A stretch of DNA of 64,000 nucleotides, from positions 62,001-126,000 of the forward strand of contig NZ_JACCDE010000011.1 of the NCBI RefSeq assembly GCF_013415125.1, read 5' to 3'. Each line of letters opens with the position of its first letter. Within the stretch, counting starts at the first letter, position 1. Made by a program: the position numbers and the translations under genes. This document shows positions 28,330 to 38,364 of the stretch, piece after piece. Source of the DNA: Vreelandella glaciei. Lineage in GTDB: Bacteria; Pseudomonadota; Gammaproteobacteria; Pseudomonadales; Halomonadaceae. Under the pieces are notes generated by a model, which worked only from the letters and a program-made list of their open reading frames with translations, was not told the origin of the DNA and ran no database searches.

Positions 28330-30957
28330 ATGGGCAAGTCACTGGTCATCGTCGAGTCGCCAGCTAAAGCGAAGACGATTAACAAATATCTCGGCAACGA
28401 TTTCATCGTGAAGTCGAGCGTGGGTCACATTCGTGACCTGCCGACCAGCGGCTCAGGTAAGGCAGCCTCCGACCCTAAGGAGCGCGCACGCCAGGCCGCA
28501 GCGACACGCAAGATGTCGGCGGAAGAGAAGGTGGAATATAAGAAGCGTAAGAGCCAAGATCAGCTAATTCGGCGGATGGGGATTGACCCTAACAACGGCT
28601 GGGAAGCCCGCTATGAGGTGTTGCCCGGAAAAGAGAAAGTCGTTGCCGAGCTAAAGAAGCTGGCTGAGAAAGCTGACGCTGTCTATCTCGCAACGGATTT
28701 GGATCGCGAAGGGGAAGCCATTGCCTGGCACCTGCGTGAGACTATCGGTGGAGACGACAGCCGCTATAAGCGCGTGGTGTTTAATGAAATCACCAAAAAT
28801 GCCATTCAGGACGCGTTCAAAGCGCCGGGCGCGCTAAATATCCCTCGGGTGGAAGCACAGCAAGCTAGGCGTTTCCTGGATCGCGTGGTGGGCTTTATGC
28901 TTTCACCTTTGCTGTGGGCTAAAGTGGCGCGTGGGCTTTCGGCTGGCCGTGTACAGTCCGTCGCGGTGCGTCTAATTGTTGAGCGCGAGCGCGAAATTCG
29001 TGCCTTTATTCCTGAAGAGTTTTGGGATGTGCACGCGGATTTGGCTTCTCCCGAAGGTGAGCTGGTGCGTTTTGCTCTGGTTCGTCAGGATGGCAAAGCC
29101 TTTAAGCCTACCTCTGAAAGAGACACCCTGGCGCGTATTGAGCAGCTTAGAAAAGCCAAACTTGCGATTACTTCGCGGGAAGACAAGCCCACCAGTTCCA
29201 AGCCGACAGCGCCCTTTATTACCTCTACGCTACAGCAGGCCGCGAGTGGCCGGTTAGGATTTTCTGTTAAGAAGACCATGACCATGGCCCAGCGTCTGTA
29301 TGAAGCGGGCTATATTACCTATATGCGTACTGACTCCACCAATCTTTCAAAAGATGCAGTGGAAGGCGTGCGCAGTTATATCGGCGAAGAGTTTGGCGAA
29401 CGCTATCTGCCTGAAGCGCCTAATCGTTACAGCAGTAAAGAGAGTGCTCAAGAAGCCCACGAAGCGATTCGTCCCTCCAGCGTTGAACGCAAAGCATCAG
29501 ACCTGTCCGGCATGGAGCGCGATGCAGAGCGCCTTTACGAGCTGATCTGGCGCCAGTTTGTGGCTTGCCAAATGACGCCTGCTGAGTACCTGTCCAGCAC
29601 GCTTAGCGTCGAGGTTGATGGGTATGAGCTGCGTGCTAAAGGACGCGTGCTTAAATTTGATGGTTATACACGGGTGATGAAGCCCAGCGGTAAAAATGAA
29701 GATCAGAGCCTGCCTGACTTGCCTAAAGGCACGCCGATGGGGTTGGAGGCACTCGATCCTCAGCAGCACTTTACCAAGCCTGCACCGCGTTACACCGAAG
29801 CAAGCCTGGTGAAAGAGCTTGAGAAGCAGGGGATTGGTCGTCCTTCTACCTATGCATCGATTATCTCTACGATCCAGGATCGCGGCTATGTGAAGCTTGA
29901 AAACCGCCGCTTTTATGCCGAGAAGCTTGGCGATATCGTGACCGAGCGGCTGAAAGAGTCCTTCCCTGATTTGATGGATTTCTCGTTCACTGCGCGCATG
30001 GAAGATAGTCTTGATGAAGTCGCCGAAGGCGAGCGTAACTGGCAGGCTTTGCTAGATGATTTCTACGGCGAGTTTCGTGAAGAGCTAGCCAAGGCGGAGA
30101 GCGAAGATGGTATGCGGCCCAATCAGCCGGTGCCCACCAATATTGACTGTCCGAAATGTGGCCGCCATATGCAAATTCGCACCGCTTCAACAGGCGTGTT
30201 CCTGGGCTGTAGCGGCTACAATTTGCCGCCAAAAGAGCGCTGCAAGACCACCATCGATCTGATCCCAGGTGAAGAAGCGGTAGCGGAAGACGCGGGCGAA
30301 GAGGCTGAAACTAATGCGCTGCGTGCTAAGCGTCGCTGCACCAAGTGTGGCACGGCGATGGACAACTACCTGATTGATGAAACGCGTAAATTGCACATTT
30401 GTGGCAACAGCCCTGATTGTGATGGGTATGAGGTGGAGAGCGGAAAATTCAAGATTAAGGGCTATGAAGGGCCTGTGATTGAGTGCGATAAGTGTGGCGC
30501 TGAGATGCAGTTGAAATCAGGTCGCTTCGGTAAGTATTTTGGCTGCACCAATAGCGAGTGTAAAAACACTCGCAAATTATTAAAGAGCGGCGAAGTGGCA
30601 CCGCCAAAAATGGATCCAATCCCGATGCCGGAGCTGGCGTGTCAAAAAGTGGACGACCATTACGTGCTGCGCGATGGCGCGAGTGGCCTATTTTTGGCGG
30701 CGAGCAAATTTCCTAAAAATCGCGAAACGCGGCCGCCGCTGGTGAAAGAGCTGAAAGCGCATGCCGAAGAGCTGCCTGAGAAGTACCATTTTATTCTCAA
30801 AGCGCCTAGCGAAGACCCCGATGGTCGCCCCGCTCAAATCCGTTATTCGCGTAAGACGAAAGAGCAGTTTGTGATGACTGACGAAGAGGGCAAAGCCACT
30901 GGCTGGAAGGCCATGTTTGAGGCTGGTAAATGGCACGTGGAGGATAAGCGCAAGTGA
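28330..30957 (+). CDS. topA: DNA topoisomerase I
   Basis: Type IA topoisomerase that relaxes negative supercoils. 875 aa. TOPRIM start [21 protein letters not shown] with acidic TDLDREGEA, the active-site Tyr in [10 protein letters not shown], and C-terminal zinc-ribbon repeats with CPKCG, CTKCG and CDKCG pairs. Full length and intact. The stop overlaps the GTG start of the next gene. Confidence 0.97.
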   Translation: MGKSLVIVESPAKAKTINKYLGNDFIVKSSVGHIRDLPTSGSGKAASDPKERARQAAATRKMSAEEKVEYKKRKSQDQLIRRMGIDPNNGWEARYEVLPGKEKVVAELKKLAEKADAVYLATDLDREGEAIAWHLRETIGGDDSRYKRVVFNEITKNAIQDAFKAPGALNIPRVEAQQARRFLDRVVGFMLSPLLWAKVARGLSAGRVQSVAVRLIVEREREIRAFIPEEFWDVHADLASPEGELVRFALVRQDGKAFKPTSERDTLARIEQLRKAKLAITSREDKPTSSKPTAPFITSTLQQAASGRLGFSVKKTMTMAQRLYEAGYITYMRTDSTNLSKDAVEGVRSYIGEEFGERYLPEAPNRYSSKESAQEAHEAIRPSSVERKASDLSGMERDAERLYELIWRQFVACQMTPAEYLSSTLSVEVDGYELRAKGRVLKFDGYTRVMKPSGKNEDQSLPDLPKGTPMGLEALDPQQHFTKPAPRYTEASLVKELEKQGIGRPSTYASIISTIQDRGYVKLENRRFYAEKLGDIVTERLKESFPDLMDFSFTARMEDSLDEVAEGERNWQALLDDFYGEFREELAKAESEDGMRPNQPVPTNIDCPKCGRHMQIRTASTGVFLGCSGYNLPPKERCKTTIDLIPGEEAVAEDAGEEAETNALRAKRRCTKCGTAMDNYLIDETRKLHICGNSPDCDGYEVESGKFKIKGYEGPVIECDKCGAEMQLKSGRFGKYFGCTNSECKNTRKLLKSGEVAPPKMDPIPMPELACQKVDDHYVLRDGASGLFLAASKFPKNRETRPPLVKELKAHAEELPEKYHFILKAPSEDPDGRPAQIRYSRKTKEQFVMTDEEGKATGWKAMFEAGKWHVEDKRK

Positions 30958-31415
30958 ATGCACGCTCGCGAACCAATCAGTTGCTCTACCAAGCGGAGCT
31001 GTTAGCTATTATACCCGCAGGGGAGGATGAGCATGCCCCCGCGCGGCAGATGGCACTGGAGGAGAGCGCGTTGGCGCTCTTTGAGCTGGCGTTAGAGTCG
31101 CTTTTACGTGAAGTCACTGAGCACGCTCGCTTGCCAGAGCATCGCTGGCGTGTATTGTTATCTCAGCAAGGCCCAGCTTTGGCAGAGCTACAGCGCTTGC
31201 GCGACTTAAACGCTCAGCCGGAAAGTTGGTTGAATTGGCTGACGGGCCAGCTTGAACGCCTACATAGCGATGAAGGTGCTGCGCGGCGTACTACTCATAA
31301 TCCCGCTATGATTAAGGTGGATAGTCAAGCGAGTTTGCCTCAGCAATTGCTGGATAACCTTCAGGCGGCGAAGCGCGAAATAGCTGCTCTGCGTGAAACC
31401 AGCCTGGAGTGGTAA
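30954..31415 (+). CDS. Conserved small protein downstream of topA (DUF6586-like)
   Basis: 153 aa, starts with GTG at 30954 overlapping the topA stop (GTGA). Mostly alpha-helical, acidic, no signal, membrane segment or catalytic motif. Similar-sized proteins follow topA in Pseudomonas and relatives, which is the basis for the tentative family name; function unknown. Confidence 0.7.
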   Translation: MNARSRTNQLLYQAELLAIIPAGEDEHAPARQMALEESALALFELALESLLREVTEHARLPEHRWRVLLSQQGPALAELQRLRDLNAQPESWLNWLTGQLERLHSDEGAARRTTHNPAMIKVDSQASLPQQLLDNLQAAKREIAALRETSLEW

Positions 31416-31467
31416 AAGGCTCGATTTTACCCGCTGGTCAAGTAAGCACCACGAAAAGGAGATCATG

Positions 31468-31932
31468 ATGCGCTATAACCAAGTTAAAGATTTAGTCGAA
31501 TGGGCGGCAGGCTTTCACGCGCGAATGGCGCGTCAATACAGCGAGGCCGCTGATAAAGCCGACAATGAACGCTTAAAAATGGGATTAGATTATCTCGCCA
31601 GCCGTGAATTGAAGATGAAAACGGGTCTTGAAGACTTGTTCCATGATGGTATGGATCATTCTGAGGTGCTGGAGACGTGGTTCGACGAGTCGAGCGAATT
31701 CCCTGAGCCACCAGAACTGGATCAAATTGCGGAGCAAACCGTTACAGGCTCTATAGAAGATGCCATGAAAACAGCCACAACTGCCCATGAGCGTTTGCAG
31801 GCGTTGTATAAGCATCGTGCCGCACGTTCGAGAATTGAACCCGAAGCAGAGTTCTTTGATTCGCTAGCGGAAGGGCATAATTCTGAAATACGCCACATGA
31901 TGGCGAGTATGGAAGAGTTACAGGGCGTTTAA
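31468..31932 (+). CDS. Ferritin-like helical protein
   Basis: 154 aa, all-helical and acidic. Glu/His pairs spaced along the sequence (FHARMARQYSEAAD, SRELKMKTGLEDLFHD, EGHNSEIRHMMAS) suggest a four-helix ferritin/rubrerythrin-like bundle, but a full di-iron ExxH set is not certain. AAGGAG at 31456-31461 is 6 bases before this ATG and 3 before another ATG at 31465, so I take 31468. Probably transcribed alone or with topA. Function not recognised. Confidence 0.6.
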   Translation: MRYNQVKDLVEWAAGFHARMARQYSEAADKADNERLKMGLDYLASRELKMKTGLEDLFHDGMDHSEVLETWFDESSEFPEPPELDQIAEQTVTGSIEDAMKTATTAHERLQALYKHRAARSRIEPEAEFFDSLAEGHNSEIRHMMASMEELQGV

Positions 31933-32086
31933 TGAGTATGTGCCACTGCCGAATGCATCATCGCGTCGGGACGACCCAAAGCGGCACTATGACGAAATTA
32001 CTAACGGCGGATGCGGGAATAAGGTATAACAGCCATTCTATGCGTTTAGTTGGTCAACCACAGGCTACTATGTTTCGAGAGCTGCC

Positions 32087-32716
32087 ATGTTTTTAATCAA
32101 TCGCCGTCGGTTTTTAGCTATGGCGCTGAGCTTGCCAGCGGTTGCTAGCGCTGCTGTCACTGCACCTAGCCAGGCTGCTCCCTCTGACCTTATCGAAACA
32201 GTGCTAACGCGCGCCCATATGCCGCGCCATAGCAATGAGCTGTGGGTACTGATTGATGATCAAGAGGCTACACTCAGTGTGTTCCGTGGTAATGCGCTTG
32301 TAGAGCGCTATGCACCCATATCCCTAGGGCGTGCAGGGGCGAAGACTCAGCGTGTTCGTGGCGATAACGTGACTCCTAAGGGTGAGTTTCGTATCAATCG
32401 TTTTAATTACGAAAGCCAGTGGCGTACCTTTATGGGGATTGATTTCCCAACGCCAGCCCATGCACGCATGGCGCTTGAAAAAGGGATTTATTCCCAAACC
32501 GATTATGAAGATTACTTCGACTACTACCGACGTAACGGTCATCCACCGCAAAATACTGCCCTGGGTGGGGCGATTGGGATTCATGGCTTGGGTAGCGCGG
32601 ACCCCGATATTCATGGTCGCTATCATTGGACTCAAGGGTGTGTCGCCGTTACCAACGAGCAAATTGATCGCTTGGCATCGCTAGTGGGTGTTGGCACCCG
32701 TGTAGTGATCCGTTAA
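32087..32716 (+). CDS. L,D-transpeptidase (YkuD family), Tat-type signal
   Basis: 209 aa. The N-terminus NRRRFLAMALSLPAVASAA has a twin-arginine-like motif before the hydrophobic core. The YkuD domain has the catalytic HGLGS ... HWTQGCVAVTN block with the Cys. Such enzymes form 3-3 crosslinks or attach proteins to meso-Dap. It is close to an Lpp-type lipoprotein gene and to a second L,D-transpeptidase. Confidence 0.87.
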   Translation: MFLINRRRFLAMALSLPAVASAAVTAPSQAAPSDLIETVLTRAHMPRHSNELWVLIDDQEATLSVFRGNALVERYAPISLGRAGAKTQRVRGDNVTPKGEFRINRFNYESQWRTFMGIDFPTPAHARMALEKGIYSQTDYEDYFDYYRRNGHPPQNTALGGAIGIHGLGSADPDIHGRYHWTQGCVAVTNEQIDRLASLVGVGTRVVIR

Positions 32717-32941
32717 GCTAATGCCGTTGAAGGAAGTTCGAGGTTTTAAACAAGTGGCTATAGACAACCGCTGTAGTCTATTATAAAACAGCGTTTGACT
32801 TGCGAGCATCGCAAAACAAGTCACTGTAAAGAACCTGCACCGCAGGTAGACAAATTTAAGCTAAGTACGTTAGTAAAATGCGTAGCCTTATTTTTGTCAT
32901 ACCCTTAATGTAGTACCCAAGGACGACTCAAGGAGAACATT
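32717..32941 (+). promoter_or_regulatory. Leader region of the Lpp-type gene with inverted repeat
   Basis: No gene was seen. The region should hold the promoter of the lipoprotein gene. It contains the inverted repeat TGACTTG (32796-32802) and CAAGTCA (32817-32823), with a 14-base loop. No confident -35/-10 pair was assigned. Confidence 0.4.
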
Positions 32942-33205
32942 ATGACTTTGAAAACTACTCTGAAGATGACTGCTGCTGCCGCTTCTCTGGCAATTCTTGC
33001 AGGTTGTGCTTCTACCAGCGCGCTGGAAGAAGTTCGCATGACTGCAGAATCTGCACAAGCTGACGCTGCAGAAGCACGCAGCATGGCTTCACAGGCTATG
33101 AACACTGCAAACCAAGCCCAGCGCGATGCGCAGGCTGCTCTGCAGATGTCTGAGCAGAACCGTGAAGAAATGAACCGCATGTTCCAGCGTTCCATGCAGA
33201 AGTAA
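32942..33205 (+). CDS. Major outer-membrane lipoprotein, Lpp/OprI type
   Basis: 87 aa. Lipoprotein signal with lipobox LAGC (Cys at about residue 22), then a heptad alpha-helix with Ala and small residues at the core (coiled-coil trimer pattern) and a C-terminal Lys (SMQK). In Lpp the last Lys is tied to peptidoglycan by L,D-transpeptidases, two of which flank the gene. A good SD (AAGGAGA) precedes the ATG and a strong terminator follows, as expected for an abundant short mRNA. Confidence 0.92.
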   Translation: MTLKTTLKMTAAAASLAILAGCASTSALEEVRMTAESAQADAAEARSMASQAMNTANQAQRDAQAALQMSEQNREEMNRMFQRSMQK

Positions 33206-33347
33206 TTCTGCTTGGGCTGCCGAGGGTGTCACTAGGCTCTCTCAGCAGCTGCTGGATGAAAGCTGTAGTTAGTTAATTAATATTCTGTAGTAAGCAAGGC
33301 GCCGTAAGCAGAGGCGTCAGAACAGCAGTTTTTGATACTAGCTACGC

Positions 33348-33375
33348 AAAAAACCCCGCCTTGGCGGGGTTTTTT
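33348..33375. terminator. Bidirectional terminator between lpp-type gene and L,D-transpeptidase
   Basis: Six A, CCCCG-CC-TT-GG-CGGGG hairpin (33354-33369), six T. It works on both strands and separates the two convergent genes. Confidence 0.92.
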
Positions 33376-33391
33376 GTTGCCAGGTGGTTGG

Positions 33392-34549
33392 TCACGCGTC
33401 TTTATCGGGGTCAGTGGCGGCGCTGAGCTCAAGCTCGTCAATCAGCTCAACAGGCTCCGGTTCTGGCTCGGGAGCCTGAGGGCCATATAGGGCGATAAAT
33501 TGGCCGTCAGGAGCTTCTACGGCGCGCTGAATCTGATCCGCGTCTATTTCAACGTCCCTATCAGTAGTTAGCGCTGTTACGCGTTCAAGGGCATTAAGCA
33601 GTGGCTCAAAGCCTTCTACGTTCTCTTCCAGCTGCGGGAAAGACTGGACAAACAAGGTGCCATCGGCTGCAAAGCCCGCTTTAAACGGTGCATCCATTAG
33701 GTTGACCTGAGTGCCGCTGGGTAAGCGCTCATAGAGCGATTTGATATCTTCCGGGTACATGCGAATACAGCCTCGGCTGACGCGCATACCGACGCCATCA
33801 GGGCGGTTGGTGCCATGAATCAGGTAGCTCGGCATGGCGAGTAGAATCGCATGCTCGCCAAGCGGGTTCTGTGGGCCGGGTGGAACTACCGACGGTGCCG
33901 GCTCACCTCGTTCAGCTGCTTCGCGACGCATCGACGATGGCGGTGCCCAAGCGGGGTCTTTAACCTTAACCGTGGTGCGAGTAATGCCCACGGGAGTGGC
34001 GAACTCTTCACGCCCTACGCTGACCGGGTAAGTTTCGACAATGCCGGGCTTGTCTGCAGGGTAGTAGTAGAGGCGAAGCTCTGACAGGTTAATGACAACG
34101 CCTTCCCGCGGCGCGGGTGGCAGAATGTACTGAGCGGGGATCACCACCTCGGTACCTGCGCCGGGTACCCAGAGACTGACATCCGGGTTGGCCATACGCA
34201 TCTCTTCATAGCCAATGTTGTGGCGTCGGGCGATATCGATCAGCGTCTGCTTGGGGTCTTCGACAACGACGGTGTAGCGCTCCCCGATGACATCGCCTTT
34301 TTCAGGTAGGCGGAAGTGGCCACGGGGCAGCTCGTCCTGGTCAGCAACCTGGGCGGCGCTGTCCACAGCATCGATGCTGATTTCCTGTGCTTGCTCTTGG
34401 GTCGGCTCTTCTGACTGTTCTTGTACTGGGTTTTCTGTTTGCTCGTCAGCCGATTGCGCAAAAGCAGGGCTCGCCAAGCTCGCGGCTAGTAGTACTGCCA
34501 AGCTGGTGGGGCCCCAGAGGGTAAAGGTGTCGCGAATGTTCATGGTCAT
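33392..34549 (-). CDS. L,D-transpeptidase with LysM domain (ErfK/YbiS/YcfS/YnhG type)
   Basis: 385 aa periplasmic enzyme. Signal peptide at residues 1-31 (cleaved after AFA), an acidic Gln/Glu-rich linker, a LysM peptidoglycan-binding domain (YTVVVEDPKQTLIDIARRHN ... NPDVSLWVPGAGTEVVIP), then the YkuD catalytic domain with HGTN and SRGCIRMYPED. This is the domain order of the E. coli enzymes that tether Lpp to peptidoglycan, and the target gene lies next door. The C-terminal tail is acidic and Pro-rich. Confidence 0.92.
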   Translation of the reverse strand: MTMNIRDTFTLWGPTSLAVLLAASLASPAFAQSADEQTENPVQEQSEEPTQEQAQEISIDAVDSAAQVADQDELPRGHFRLPEKGDVIGERYTVVVEDPKQTLIDIARRHNIGYEEMRMANPDVSLWVPGAGTEVVIPAQYILPPAPREGVVINLSELRLYYYPADKPGIVETYPVSVGREEFATPVGITRTTVKVKDPAWAPPSSMRREAAERGEPAPSVVPPGPQNPLGEHAILLAMPSYLIHGTNRPDGVGMRVSRGCIRMYPEDIKSLYERLPSGTQVNLMDAPFKAGFAADGTLFVQSFPQLEENVEGFEPLLNALERVTALTTDRDVEIDADQIQRAVEAPDGQFIALYGPQAPEPEPEPVELIDELELSAATDPDKDA

Positions 34550-34653
34550 TCCTAATATGTTAATTTACTGCTGATGCGCGTCGTTGGGTCACTGATGTTA
34601 ATCCACAAGGTGGGTTAACTAGGGCATGGCTACTGGCAAGTTTGCCCCAAGCG

Positions 34654-37600
34654 TCACGCCGCCGCTACTTTTTGATTAAGCGTACTAAGTAGGTTTTCAA
34701 GCTGTTGAAAGCGTTGGTCGACGTTTTCCATTGATAATTCAAATCGTAAGGTGTCAGAGCCCTCTAAACGGAAGTGCTTTGGTGACGTCTGAATGAGGGT
34801 CACCAGGGTTAAGGGATCCACCTGGGTGCTGCTATCAAACAGTACTCTACCGCGGCTCTCGCCAGCCTCGATTTTGCTGATGCCTAATTGCTCGGCACGG
34901 TGGCGCAGCTTGGTCTGGCGAATCAGGTTTTTCAACGGATTGGGCAGCAAGCCAAAGCGGTCAATTAGCTCAACCTGTAACTCTGTAAGTTCGCTATCGC
35001 TCTGGGTGTTGGCAATCCGCTTGTACATCACCAGGCGCTGCTGAACATCATGAATATAATCACTTGGAATCAGCGCGGGCAGGTTGAGGTTGATTTCCAC
35101 GCCGGTATTGAAGGGCGCGTCGATATTGGGTGTTTTGCCCGCACGAATGGCCTTCACTGCCCGGTCAAGCATCTCCATGTAAAGTGTATAGCCAATGGTT
35201 TCCATCTGGCCGCTCTGTTCATCCCCCAGTAGCTCGCCTGCTCCGCGAATCTCCATGTCGTGGCTGGCCAGGGTGAAACCAGCACCTAGATCGTCCGAAG
35301 CGCTAATGGCTTCCAGGCGTTTGATGGCATCACGGGTCATCGCTTTAGGGGGCGGTGTCAGCAGGTAAGCATAAGCCTGGTGGTGGCTACGGCCAACACG
35401 GCCCCGTAACTGGTGAAGCTGTGCCAAGCCAAATTTATCGGCGCGTTCGATAATAATAGTATTGGCGCTAGGCACATCAATACCAGTTTCAATAATGGTC
35501 GAGCATACCAGCACGTTAAAACGGCGATGATAGAAGTCCGACATGATGCGTTCGAGGCTGCGCTCAGGCAGTTGGCCGTGGGCAACTGCCACCCGCGCTT
35601 CAGGAATCAGCTCACGAATTTTTTCGGCACTGTTTTCGATGGTTTTGACTTCGTTATGCAGCACATACACCTGCCCGCCACGCAGTATCTCGCGCAGTAG
35701 GGCTTCTTTAATGATACTGGCATCATGTTGCTGAACAAACGTTTTGACCGACAGGCGTCGTGCGGGTGGCGTAGCGATAATCGACAAATCGCGGATACCG
35801 CTCATGGCCATATTCAGCGTGCGCGGAATAGGCGTCGCGGTCAGGGTCAAAATATCGACTTCAGCGCGCAGCGTTTTGAGTTTCTCTTTTTGCGCTACCC
35901 CAAAGCGGTGCTCCTCATCAATGATAAGGAGTCCCATTTTGGGTAGCTCAACGCTTTTAGAGAGCAGTTTATGGGTGCCAATCACGATATCGGTTTGGCC
36001 GTTTTTAACACTCTCTAATGTTTGGGTAACCTCTTTGCCGCTGGTGAAGCGAGAGATCAAGCCAATATTGACGGCGGTGTCGGCAAAACGGTCGCGGAAA
36101 TTCTCGAAATGCTGGCGCGCCAGCAGCGTGGTAGGCACCAGGACCACTACTTGGCGACCTGATTGCACGGCGATAAATGCCGCGCGCATGGCCACTTCAG
36201 TTTTGCCGAAGCCTACGTCACCACATACCACGCGATCCATGGGCTGCGGCGACGTCATGTCGCTGATTACCGCTTCAATGGCCGCATGCTGGTCGGGCGT
36301 TTCTTCGAATGGGAAGTTACTCGCAAAACGCACATACTCCTCGCCTGGCGCTTCGTAGACCACGCCCTGTTGAGCTTCCCTGCGAGCGTAAACATCCAAA
36401 AGTTCGGCGGCAGTGTCACGAATCTTCTCAGCGGCTTTGCGGCGGGCTTTTTCCCACTGATCGGAACCCAATTTATGCAGCGGCGCCAGTTCGTCACCGG
36501 CACCGCTGTAGCGTGAAATCATGTGCAGGCTGTCGACGGGCACATAAAGTTTAGCGCCATCGGCGTAGGAGAGTGCTAAAAACTCATTGGCCTGACCGCC
36601 GGCCTCCAGCGTTTCCAGACCTAAATAGCGCCCAACGCCATGGGCTTGGTGAACCACCGGCGCGCCTTCGCGCAGCTCTGACAAGTGACGAACCGCTAGC
36701 TCGTTATCATCGGTGGCTTTTTCGCGCCGACGGCTTTGACGTACCACATCGCCAAACAGCTCTGTTTCACTGATCACCGCAACGCTTGGGTTGTTCAGCC
36801 ACAGGCCGCTGTCCACCAAGCCTTCGGTAATGGCATAGGTGTGATCACTGGCGAGAAAGTCGTGAAAGCTATCGGTATGCGGGAGCGAGAGCTTAAGCGG
36901 CGCCAATATCTCTTCCAGCGCTTCGCGGCGGCCTCGTGATTCCGCGACAAACAGCACTCGGGTTTTAGCATGCGACTTCAAAAATGTAGTCAGTTCGCCC
37001 AGCGGCTGCTTAGCGCGGGCATTGATAGAGAGTGTAGGCAGCGGTGCTGCTTCTGGCAGATACGCATGGCGCTGTTCGCTATCCTCAGTGAGCTCAATGC
37101 GCGGGCGTGCTTTTATAGCCGCAAAAACATCACTGACCGGGAAAAACGCTCGGTGAGGAGGCAGCAGTGGTCGGGTCGGGTCGACGCCCAGGTTAACGTA
37201 GCGGGCGTCAATGGATTGCCAGTGCTGCTCGGCGGCATCAAAAACGCCAGGCAGTAGGGCTACCCGGGTATCGTCGGTCAGGTGTTCAAACAGCGAAGCG
37301 GTCTGCTCGAAAAACAGCGGTAGATAGTGCTCCAGACCCGGTGAAGGAATGCCCTTTAATGCATCGTTATAGAGGGGGCACTGGCGCGGATCGACATCAA
37401 AGAGGGTTTCAAACTGCTCACGAAAGCAGGCGATGGCACTTCGGCTCAATGAGTACTCGTGGGCGGGCAGCAACTCTAGCGACTCAAGTTTATCGGTTGA
37501 GCGCTGGCTGCCGGGGTCGAAGTGACGCAGCGTGTCGATCTCGTCGTCAAACAGATCGATGCGAATCGGTTCATCCATGCCCATTGCAAATAGGTCGATC

Positions 37601-38103
37601 AATGCCCCACGCATGGCGTATTCGCCGGGTTCATACACCGTCTCCACGGCGCGATAACCCGCTCGCGAAAGTGATTCTCGGAACGCTTCGCGATTTAATC
37701 GCTCGCCAGTTTTGAGTGTCATTACCCGCCCGGCAATATATTCGACCGGTGGTAAGCGTTGCATCAGCGTATTGATTGGCACCAATACAATGCCGCGTAC
37801 CCCATCCTGAAGCTGGCGCAGAGTGCGTAGCCGCGCCGAGACGATGTCCTGATGGGGTGAAAAGCTGTCGTAGGGCAGCGTTTCCCAATCGGGGAAAGGA
37901 AGTACCGGAACGTCGCTATAAAAGTAGAGGTCTTGCTCCAGACGCTGCGCACTGGCCGTATTGGGGGTGATCACCAATAGCGGGGCGTGCTGGGCCACGC
38001 GTGAAAGAGCCAGGGCAGTCGCGCTGCCCGGTGGCGATAACCAGTAGAGCGTATCGCGAGTCCCTTGAGGCTGGGGGGGGGGGAGCAGAGAGAAAGTCGG
38101 CAT
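34654..38103 (-). CDS. mfd: Transcription-repair coupling factor
   Basis: Removes RNA polymerase stalled at DNA damage and recruits UvrA. About 1149 aa, full length. N-terminal UvrB-homology region (HAPLLVITPNTASAQRLEQDL), RNA-polymerase interaction region, then helicase motifs VCGDVGFGKTEVAMRAAF, LIIDEEHRFGV and TATPIPRTLNMAMSG. An in-frame GTG at 38154 adds 17 residues; I prefer the ATG at 38103 (MPTFSLLPPP). Its neighbour on the other strand is a GAPDH-like gene, as in Pseudomonas. Confidence 0.95.
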   Translation of the reverse strand: MPTFSLLPPPQPQGTRDTLYWLSPPGSATALALSRVAQHAPLLVITPNTASAQRLEQDLYFYSDVPVLPFPDWETLPYDSFSPHQDIVSARLRTLRQLQDGVRGIVLVPINTLMQRLPPVEYIAGRVMTLKTGERLNREAFRESLSRAGYRAVETVYEPGEYAMRGALIDLFAMGMDEPIRIDLFDDEIDTLRHFDPGSQRSTDKLESLELLPAHEYSLSRSAIACFREQFETLFDVDPRQCPLYNDALKGIPSPGLEHYLPLFFEQTASLFEHLTDDTRVALLPGVFDAAEQHWQSIDARYVNLGVDPTRPLLPPHRAFFPVSDVFAAIKARPRIELTEDSEQRHAYLPEAAPLPTLSINARAKQPLGELTTFLKSHAKTRVLFVAESRGRREALEEILAPLKLSLPHTDSFHDFLASDHTYAITEGLVDSGLWLNNPSVAVISETELFGDVVRQSRRREKATDDNELAVRHLSELREGAPVVHQAHGVGRYLGLETLEAGGQANEFLALSYADGAKLYVPVDSLHMISRYSGAGDELAPLHKLGSDQWEKARRKAAEKIRDTAAELLDVYARREAQQGVVYEAPGEEYVRFASNFPFEETPDQHAAIEAVISDMTSPQPMDRVVCGDVGFGKTEVAMRAAFIAVQSGRQVVVLVPTTLLARQHFENFRDRFADTAVNIGLISRFTSGKEVTQTLESVKNGQTDIVIGTHKLLSKSVELPKMGLLIIDEEHRFGVAQKEKLKTLRAEVDILTLTATPIPRTLNMAMSGIRDLSIIATPPARRLSVKTFVQQHDASIIKEALLREILRGGQVYVLHNEVKTIENSAEKIRELIPEARVAVAHGQLPERSLERIMSDFYHRRFNVLVCSTIIETGIDVPSANTIIIERADKFGLAQLHQLRGRVGRSHHQAYAYLLTPPPKAMTRDAIKRLEAISASDDLGAGFTLASHDMEIRGAGELLGDEQSGQMETIGYTLYMEMLDRAVKAIRAGKTPNIDAPFNTGVEINLNLPALIPSDYIHDVQQRLVMYKRIANTQSDSELTELQVELIDRFGLLPNPLKNLIRQTKLRHRAEQLGISKIEAGESRGRVLFDSSTQVDPLTLVTLIQTSPKHFRLEGSDTLRFELSMENVDQRFQQLENLLSTLNQKVAAA

Positions 38104-38364
38104 AAGCAAGATATCGTTTTGCGCTGAAACGGAAAACAGATCATACACGATCACCCGTTTCAGTTAGAGTGCCGCGGCTTAAGGTAGTGGGTTAATGTGT
38201 TATGAAAGTAGTTTTGTAGTGAGATTGGCGTTTCTGTAATACCCCTACATGTTGTGCGACTATCCTTTCATTGCGACGACTGCGCTTGCCCCGGATAATA
38301 AACTAAATTATTGGTTTACGACCCCGTTTCCACTTTCTGTTTCCACTACCTGATGAGGCCGCAC

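Noticed and set aside
35744-36358. 204-codon plus-strand frame inside mfd
   Set aside because: It is antisense to the helicase motifs of mfd and shows no independent start signal or protein pattern.
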